Source: a virus. Taken from it: DNA of 42,329 nucleotides. The stretch spans positions 1 to 42,329 of IMG/VR virus record IMGVR_UViG_3300045051_000656; one strand, 5' to 3'. Position numbers and translations under genes: made by a program. The notes under the pieces were generated by a model. That model was not told where the DNA came from. It ran no database searches and saw only the letters and a list, made by a program, of their open reading frames with translations. Numbering within the stretch: position 1 is the first letter of the stretch; each line of letters begins with the position of its first letter. This document shows, one piece after another, positions 38,519 through 42,329 of the stretch.

Positions 38519-38784
38519 AGGACCACCTCCTCGGTTTCGTGGCCCGCGATCACGCTCTCCACGTCGCGCATCGCCTCCTCCCGCGTTGGGTGCCACTGCA
38601 CCAGGGCCATGACGCAGTGGACGGCGGCCATGTACCCGCCTCGCGGCTGGCCCGACGGCGCGACGTGCCCGACGCGGAGCAGTCCCAACCGCAGCTCGTA
38701 GCCGGGGCCACGGTCGGAGTCGATCCAGTTGCGGCACTCCGTCCAGACGGCGGGAAGGGAGACGGTTCGGATGGGGGTACTCAC
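38515..38784 (-). CDS. Small protein, 89 residues, unknown
   Basis: GTG start overlapping the previous stop. Motifs VWTECRNWIDSD, ELRLGLLRVGHV, GYMAAVHCVMALVQWHPTREEAM. Mixed alpha/beta; no family recognised. In the coupled lysogeny operon. Confidence 0.6.
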   Translation of the reverse strand: MSTPIRTVSLPAVWTECRNWIDSDRGPGYELRLGLLRVGHVAPSGQPRGGYMAAVHCVMALVQWHPTREEAMRDVESVIAGHETEEVVL

Positions 38785-39215
38785 GCCGCACCCCCTTCCC
38801 GCTCGGCGGCAACCCGCTCGGACTGGGAGCGCAGGCGGGGCGTGGGGGTAGCCTTCAGCCGCTCCACCTCGGCGTACAGGTCTTCAATCCGATTGTCGAG
38901 ACGCATCTTTGTGCGGTCGCGGTCGTCCAGCAACGCGCGCAAGTCTCTCACCTCACCGGTGCGCTCTCGCAGGTCGGTGTACGCCTCCTCCAGACGCCCC
39001 TCCAAGCGGTTGATCTGGAGGCGCAGTTCGGCGTTCTCGGCGCGCAGGGCGTCGCGCTCGGCCAGCAGTTCCTCCCCGGCCCGGATCGCTGCTCCGATCA
39101 CCATGTCGCTGTCGCTCGACTCATCGACGGGGACGCGCATCGTCCATCGGCGCTCCCCACGGCACAGCCCAACCACCTCGGCATGGGCGCGCTCGAATAT
39201 CTCCTCCTCGTTCAC
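38781..39215 (-). CDS. Coiled-coil protein, 144 residues
   Basis: GTG 39215 with GGAGG upstream. The N-terminus is acidic (NEEEIFERAHAEVVG), and residues 45-120 form a strong coiled coil (ERDALRAENAELRLQINRLEG then DLRERTGEVRDLRALLDDRD). The C-terminus is basic (PTPRLRSQSERVAAER). No family. Possibly an oligomerising partner protein. Confidence 0.65.
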   Translation of the reverse strand: MNEEEIFERAHAEVVGLCRGERRWTMRVPVDESSDSDMVIGAAIRAGEELLAERDALRAENAELRLQINRLEGRLEEAYTDLRERTGEVRDLRALLDDRDRTKMRLDNRIEDLYAEVERLKATPTPRLRSQSERVAAEREGGAA

Positions 39216-39361
39216 TTCGCTACCTCCAGGTACTCGGTCACCCCCGCCAGCCCCACCGCTCCCCGGACGATCCGGGGCCACACGGCGAGGCACAGGGCGA
39301 GTAGCACGACGACGATCACTGCGCCGCCGCAGAGGGCGAGGACGGGGCGTAGCGCGCTCAT
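39212..39361 (-). CDS. Small single-pass membrane protein, 49 residues
   Basis: ATG 39361 to a TGA that overlaps the next start. One hydrophobic helix (VLALCGGAVIVVVLLALCLAV), then WPRIVRGAV and an end VTEYLEVAK. Open at both ends of the coupled chain, so probably real. Confidence 0.65.
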   Translation of the reverse strand: MSALRPVLALCGGAVIVVVLLALCLAVWPRIVRGAVGLAGVTEYLEVAK

Positions 39362-39753
39362 TCGGACGCCTCCCCTCGGGCCTTGGCGAGAGCGGCGCGG
39401 GCGGCTTCCTGGCGGGCCAGAACGCGCTTAGTGGCCGCGTTGTGGAGGTCGATGGCGCACTTCACATCCAGCGACAGAACCACGTCGCCCGCGTGTTCGT
39501 CGGAGGTCAACGCCTCCAGCGCCTCGTACAGGTCGGGCGCCGCGGCGATGAGGTGGGCGTTGGCGAACGGAGCGTTTCGGTCGTCGTCCTGGATCGCGCA
39601 TCCGTGCCCCCGCACGATCTCCTCGCCGTGCGCAGGATCACCGAGCGCAACGACGATCCGAGCCCTCTGGCGCCGCTCGGTTTTGTCTTCAAACACAGAG
39701 CTACGCCATGCGCGCCACGGCCCCGGCGTCCAAGGGCGCTTCGTGTCGCTCAC
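39358..39753 (-). CDS. Phage protein with the 'PGPW...LIAAAPDL' pattern
   Basis: 131 residues from GTG 39753. The PWTPGPW start, FANAHLIAAAPDLYEALEALTS middle and helical end (AATKRVLARQEAARAALAKARG) recur in many temperate-phage early regions. No function known; it may bind nucleic acid or a partner. Coupled on both sides. Confidence 0.7.
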   Translation of the reverse strand: MSDTKRPWTPGPWRAWRSSVFEDKTERRQRARIVVALGDPAHGEEIVRGHGCAIQDDDRNAPFANAHLIAAAPDLYEALEALTSDEHAGDVVLSLDVKCAIDLHNAATKRVLARQEAARAALAKARGEASE

Positions 39754-40094
39754 AGCACACCTCCCACCAGGCCGGAGCCGACCATCAGAGCCATGACCAC
39801 CCCCACCACCACCACCAGCGTCTCGACGACACGGCGGCGCAGGCGGGCCCGGCGGCGGTCGTTGGCGGCGACGCTGACCACCTTGGGGGCCACGGCGCGG
39901 CGCACCGGCTCGGGCCGCACCTCGCGGGCAAGCCGCGCCCAGCCGGGATGGTCGGCGGGGGGCAGCGGGCGCGGCTCGCCCGCGAGGTGCTGGTAGGCGA
40001 CCCATCCGCCTTCCAGCAGGTCGGCGGCAGAGATCACCGGCCGGGGCTTGCGGCGGCGCTCGGTGGTGGTGGTGGGGATCATCGGGGGCATCAC
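39750..40094 (-). CDS. Protein with basic patch and C-terminal membrane helix
   Basis: 114 residues, ATG 40094. N-terminus Pro/Thr/Arg-rich; DLLEGGWVAYQHLAGEPRPL in the middle; basic patch NDRRRARLRRRVV just before a C-terminal hydrophobic helix (LVVVVGVVMALMVGSGLV). Tail-anchored topology. No family. Confidence 0.65.
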   Translation of the reverse strand: MMPPMIPTTTTERRRKPRPVISAADLLEGGWVAYQHLAGEPRPLPPADHPGWARLAREVRPEPVRRAVAPKVVSVAANDRRRARLRRRVVETLVVVVGVVMALMVGSGLVGGVL

Positions 40095-40402
40095 AGCGCC
40101 ACCTCCCCATCGCGCCCCTGCTCACGCCGCGACAATTCCTGGGGCGTGATTCCCAGTCGTTCCGCCTCCTGGCGGATGGTCAGGCCGCGCGCGATCCGGT
40201 CGGCGCGCATCGCATCCCCGACGGCCATCCGGTCGATATGTCCCCTCGCAGACTCCGAATCCATCCGCCCCGACCCGTCGCAGTCCTTGCAGGGGGACCA
40301 TCGCATCCCGCCGAACGCGCGACCGTCGGCGGTACGGCCATCCACGAACCCGTACGCGCCCCCATACCCATAGCAGCGAGGGCAGGCAGTAGTGTCGCTC
40401 AC
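40091..40402 (-). CDS. Zinc-knuckle plus HTH protein
   Basis: 103 residues from GTG 40402, GTGA overlap. Two CxxC knuckles (CPRCYGYGGAYG, CKDCDGSG) in a DnaJ-like layout are followed by a helical region and an XRE-like HTH (RADRIARGLTIRQEAERLGITPQELSRREQG). Zinc-ribbon/HTH proteins of this kind are common as small phage regulators. Its target is unknown. Confidence 0.75.
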   Translation of the reverse strand: MSDTTACPRCYGYGGAYGFVDGRTADGRAFGGMRWSPCKDCDGSGRMDSESARGHIDRMAVGDAMRADRIARGLTIRQEAERLGITPQELSRREQGRDGEVAL

Positions 40403-40851
40403 AGCGCCACCACCTTCCCGTGCCCGCCGCAGTCGGGGCAGTCCTCGTCGGGGACGAAGCCGTGGGGACGCCCACCGCAGTCGGGGCAGGGAATGATCTC
40501 CCCGTCCAACCACGCCAGCCCCTCCCCCTCGCACTCCACGCAGCGGGTGCAGTCGCAGTCCACCAGATCCGCCTCTGCCCAGTCGTCGGTGCCGGGGATG
40601 CGGGTGCGGACCAGGCTGGTTGCCGGGCGGGGAGTCAGCCCGCCCGGCTGGGTGTTACCGGCCAGGTCGTTTCCAATGCCGCCGACCGGCGTCAGGTCCG
40701 GTCGATCCCCCGATGCGGCGTGGTGGGCGGGGGACGAAGAAGCCCCGGTCGTCACGACGACCGGGGAGCCCGCGGGGTCAAGGAGACCGGGAACCCCCGC
40801 GAGGGAGAGGGCAGTGGTGGGCAAAAGCCCGAGGGTGAGGAGGGCGTCCAT
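40399..40851 (-). CDS. Protein with DnaJ-like zinc cluster
   Basis: 150 residues. N-terminus hydrophobic and Pro/Thr-rich (MDALLTLGLLPTTALSLAG) and largely disordered, then a Cys cluster CDCTRCVECEGEG, IIPCPDCGG, DEDCPDCGGHG. It resembles the DnaJ zinc-finger repeat without the J domain. Coupled to the neighbours by ATGA/GTGA. Unknown partner. Confidence 0.7.
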   Translation of the reverse strand: MDALLTLGLLPTTALSLAGVPGLLDPAGSPVVVTTGASSSPAHHAASGDRPDLTPVGGIGNDLAGNTQPGGLTPRPATSLVRTRIPGTDDWAEADLVDCDCTRCVECEGEGLAWLDGEIIPCPDCGGRPHGFVPDEDCPDCGGHGKVVAL

Positions 40852-41345
40852 CAGGCCGCCTCCCCCATCGTGCGGGTCTCGCAGCCGCAGGGGCAGACCG
40901 CCACGCGCCACGACCGGCCGTAGGATCCGCTCTGGACGTAGGACCAGGACGGCGCGCCGCAGCAGGGACATTCCCCGTCGAACCACTCCGCCTCCGGCCG
41001 GCAGGGGTGCAGTGCCGACGCCTTCGCGATCCGCCGCGCGGCGACCAGGTGGGAGCAGGTCGCGGTGGCCGCGCAGCTGCACTGGTCGGTCACCAGATTG
41101 ACGAGATAGGTCTGCCCGTCCGGGCCGGTGCATGTGTAGCTCTGATCGTCGCGGCGGGCGAACCGGTAGCCGTTGGTCAGCAGGCGGCGCCCCTTGCGGA
41201 CGGCGAAGGGCAGGCTGGTGTCGGGATCGAGGGCCACGAGCAGCCGGGGGCGCGGGGCGTCACCGGCGATGGTGGCGCGCACCCGGACGGCGCGGCCGGC
41301 GGGCTGGCCGTTGGGGATGCGGGCGGGTAGAGTGGTGGTGGTCAT
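40851..41345 (-). CDS. SWIM-type zinc-finger protein
   Basis: 164 residues from ATG 41345, overlapping the repressor stop (ATGA). Early part: VRVRATIAGDAPRPRLLVALDP and FAVRKGRRLLTNGYRF. Then TYLVNLVTDQCSCAATATCSHLVAARRI, the CxCxnCxH of a SWIM finger, and further CxxC pairs (CPCCGAP, CPCGCET). SWIM domains bind DNA or protein. It is the second gene of the repressor operon, so it is likely expressed in the lysogen. Confidence 0.8.
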   Translation of the reverse strand: MTTTTLPARIPNGQPAGRAVRVRATIAGDAPRPRLLVALDPDTSLPFAVRKGRRLLTNGYRFARRDDQSYTCTGPDGQTYLVNLVTDQCSCAATATCSHLVAARRIAKASALHPCRPEAEWFDGECPCCGAPSWSYVQSGSYGRSWRVAVCPCGCETRTMGEAA

Positions 41346-41794
41346 CGTAGGGTCTGTTCCTTCGGTGGTCGTGGGGCGCTCTTGCCCCCGATGGATCGAT
41401 CCCGCCCTGCCCGGCGGATCCTCTCGGTCATCTCCAAGATGAAACGCTTGTCCTGGACGTCCATCCCCCCGACGTTGCGGATGATGAGCTGGTCCAGGTC
41501 GTCGGCCTCGCGCGTCATCTCTACGGCGGGGTCCTCCGGCAGATCGTAACCCGCCGCCTTGAGCGCCCCATCCACATCGCCGAGTTCACGCCCAATCGAC
41601 AGGGCCAGGTCAAAGCCAGGCCGCGCGCTCGTCGGGTACTTCGCTGGGGAGCCGCGCAGGATCTTCCACAGGTGGGAGTAATCCGCGTCGACCATCCGGC
41701 TCAGTTCCGCCAGCGTGATCCCACGCCGGTCAAGCGCCTGCTCCAGCCACTCCTGGAACGGGCCGTGCTTGCGCGCAGGAGGGGTCCTAGCCAT
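41342..41794 (-). CDS. XRE-type repressor, first gene of the leftward lysogeny operon
   Basis: 150 residues from ATG 41794. The upstream ATG 41842 lies at or before the predicted transcription start, so the shorter form is preferred. The N-terminus carries an HTH (PFQEWLEQALDRRGITLAELSRMVDADYSHLWKILRG), followed by PGFDLALSIGRELGDVDGALKAAGYDLPE. The C-terminal half (EADDLDQLIIRNVGG then KRFILEMTERIRRAG) is helical and may dimerise. The last 38 codons up to RSIGGK are exactly duplicated, in inverted orientation, at bases 1-77. It reads leftward from the divergent promoter region opposite the XRE gene and is a likely substrate of the IrrE-type protease (inference). Confidence 0.8.
   Translation of the reverse strand: MARTPPARKHGPFQEWLEQALDRRGITLAELSRMVDADYSHLWKILRGSPAKYPTSARPGFDLALSIGRELGDVDGALKAAGYDLPEDPAVEMTREADDLDQLIIRNVGGMDVQDKRFILEMTERIRRAGRDRSIGGKSAPRPPKEQTLR
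41379..41455. repeat. 77-bp inverted copy of window bases 1-77
   Basis: Exact reverse complement of bases 1-77, ending at the point where sequence diverges (C versus G after GCAAGAG). The identity is the graph-overlap evidence for an inverted junction at this place. Confidence 0.85.
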
Positions 41795-41844
41795 CAGGCC
41801 ACCCCTGTTCGCGCGCGGACAAACTGCGATCGCAACACGCATTG

Positions 41845-41873
41845 ACTGTAGTCCCCCTATTGCACTATTGCAA
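41845..41873 (-). promoter_or_regulatory. Leftward promoter of the repressor operon
   Basis: Minus strand: TTGCAA (41868-41873), 17-bp spacer, TACAGT (41845-41850). The -35 lies within TATTGCAATA, one of a series of TTGCA motifs (TATTGCAC, TATTGCAATA, GTTGCATTAATGC) between the two divergent genes. These are probable operators. Confidence 0.65.
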
Positions 41874-41897
41874 TATGAACGTGTGCAGTCTGCAATG

Positions 41898-41926
41898 TTG
41901 CATTAATGCGTAAAATTCGGTACGAT
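41898..41926 (+). promoter_or_regulatory. Rightward promoter of the XRE gene, probably leaderless
   Basis: TTGCAT (41898-41903), 17-bp spacer, TACGAT (41921-41926). The ATG at 41933 begins seven bases after the -10 box, at the expected start of transcription, and there is no ribosome binding site. The -35 again lies in the TTGCA operator-like repeat. Confidence 0.65.
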
Positions 41927-41932
41927 TTGGTC

Positions 41933-42157
41933 ATGAGCAACAGACGCGGGCGCACTCCCTCGCCGCGCCTCACCCGTCTTTCCGAGCTGCGATCCCAGAA
42001 ACGGATGACCCGCGTGCGCCTCGCGGAGTTGGCAGGCGTTGACTACTCCACTCTTTGGAGAATCGAAAACGGCAGGCACGGCGCCTGCACGGCGACCGCG
42101 GCGAAGATCGCCCAGGCGCTCGAAGTCGAACCCGAAGAGCTGGTGGCGGCCCCCTGA
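41933..42157 (+). CDS. XRE-family HTH regulator (Cro-like), divergent from the repressor
   Basis: 74 residues from ATG 41933; an in-frame ATG at 41906 lies upstream of the predicted start of transcription. XRE fold: LTRLSELRSQKRMTRVRLAELAGVDYSTLWRIENGRHGACTATAAKIAQALEVEPEEL, i.e. five helices with the recognition helix around VDYSTLWRI. Small size and divergence from the repressor gene fit a Cro- or ImmR-like partner in a bistable switch. It leads the rightward operon that continues across the circle into the DUF3467 cassette and IrrE-like gene. Confidence 0.85.
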   Translation: MSNRRGRTPSPRLTRLSELRSQKRMTRVRLAELAGVDYSTLWRIENGRHGACTATAAKIAQALEVEPEELVAAP

Positions 42158-42162
42158 AAAAC

Positions 42163-42215
42163 ATTGCACTAATTCATTGAATCCGCTTGCCTGATCATTG
42201 AATTAATGCAATAAT
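42163..42215 (+). promoter_or_regulatory. Promoter and operator dyad before the immunity cassette
   Basis: A near-perfect inverted repeat ATTGCACTAATTCA / TGAATTAATGCAAT (42163-42176, 42199-42212; one mismatch) encloses a promoter: TTGCCT (42187-42192), 17-bp spacer, AATAAT (42210-42215). It shares the TTGCA core with the switch operators, so the same regulators probably act here. It would drive the 202-3251 genes after circular closure. Confidence 0.6.
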
Positions 42216-42252
42216 TAGGCATCGAAGACAAAAGGGGCGGGGTGCTGTGAAC

Positions 42253-42329
42253 AGAGGGCCGACGAGGGGGAGAACCCGACGCGGGGTGGGGAGTGAGGGT
42301 AAGCAGACAGCGCCTGCAGAGCGTAGTAC
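42253..42329 (+). repeat. 77-bp direct terminal repeat, right copy
   Basis: Identical to 74-150. Joins the ends into a circle. Its first four bases (AGAG) are shared with the inverted junction at bases 74-77. Confidence 0.9.

Noticed and set aside
1-42329. CRISPR arrays, tRNA and rRNA genes
   Set aside because: No regularly spaced repeats of the right size and no tRNA-like T-loop or acceptor stems were recognised by eye.

Overview
The window is a GC-rich, almost complete genome of a temperate siphovirus (or the prophage/phage-plasmid form of one). It has a complete tailed-phage set: small and large terminase, portal, scaffold, HK97-type capsid, head-tail connectors, tail tube, a frameshifting tail chaperone pair, a 1143-residue tape measure, distal tail protein, hub, fibres and a CHAP lysin. 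It also carries a primase-helicase-ssDNA-binding replication set, a large serine integrase, two small HTH regulators in a divergent switch and an ImmA/IrrE-type metallopeptidase. The host cannot be fixed from sequence alone. Very high GC, a probable leaderless regulator transcript and the tail-fibre style would fit Chloroflexota, Armatimonadota, Deinococcota or Actinomycetota (inference).

The ends are informative. Bases 42253-42329 repeat 74-150 exactly (77 bp), so the molecule closes to a circle of about 42,179 bp. Bases 1-77 are the exact reverse complement of 41379-41455, the end of the repressor gene. Both matches are 77 bp, the signature of de Bruijn graph overlaps. Together they mean the assembler saw an inverted junction, as if the segment 41379 to about 42256 (repressor, divergent promoters, second regulator) can sit in either orientation. 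This is either a real invertible immunity switch or an amplification chimera.

Layout on the circle. (1) Rightward lysogeny/immunity operon, 41933 through the closure to 3251: XRE regulator, an AT-richer three-gene cassette starting with a DUF3467-like protein (202-1865), an inverted IrrE remnant, an intact IrrE-like protease, two membrane proteins, then a palindromic terminator. (2) An intergenic island, 3252-3895, with terminators at both ends and a cluster of repeats and dyads. (3) Leftward late genes, 28511 down to 3896: packaging, head, tail, a lysis region with unexpected PAS and LuxR-type HTH proteins, a protein of unknown function and a secreted subtilase. (4) Leftward replication operon, 34021 to 28685, ending in a sigma-region-4-like regulator, a structured element and an intrinsic terminator just before the packaging genes. 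(5) A short rightward operon, 34117-34794, led by a ribbon-helix-helix protein. (6) Leftward lysogeny operon, 41794 to 34802: repressor first, about 17 small genes joined by ATGA/GTGA stop-start overlaps, integrase last.

Likely logic (inference): the two HTH proteins hold the divergent promoters, whose -35 boxes lie in repeated TTGCA motifs. The IrrE-type protease would relieve repression by cleaving a regulator. The RHH protein would control the primase promoter. The sigma-4-like protein would switch on the packaging and tail genes. The DUF3467 cassette and the two membrane proteins sit where lysogenic conversion, defence or superinfection-exclusion genes usually lie.
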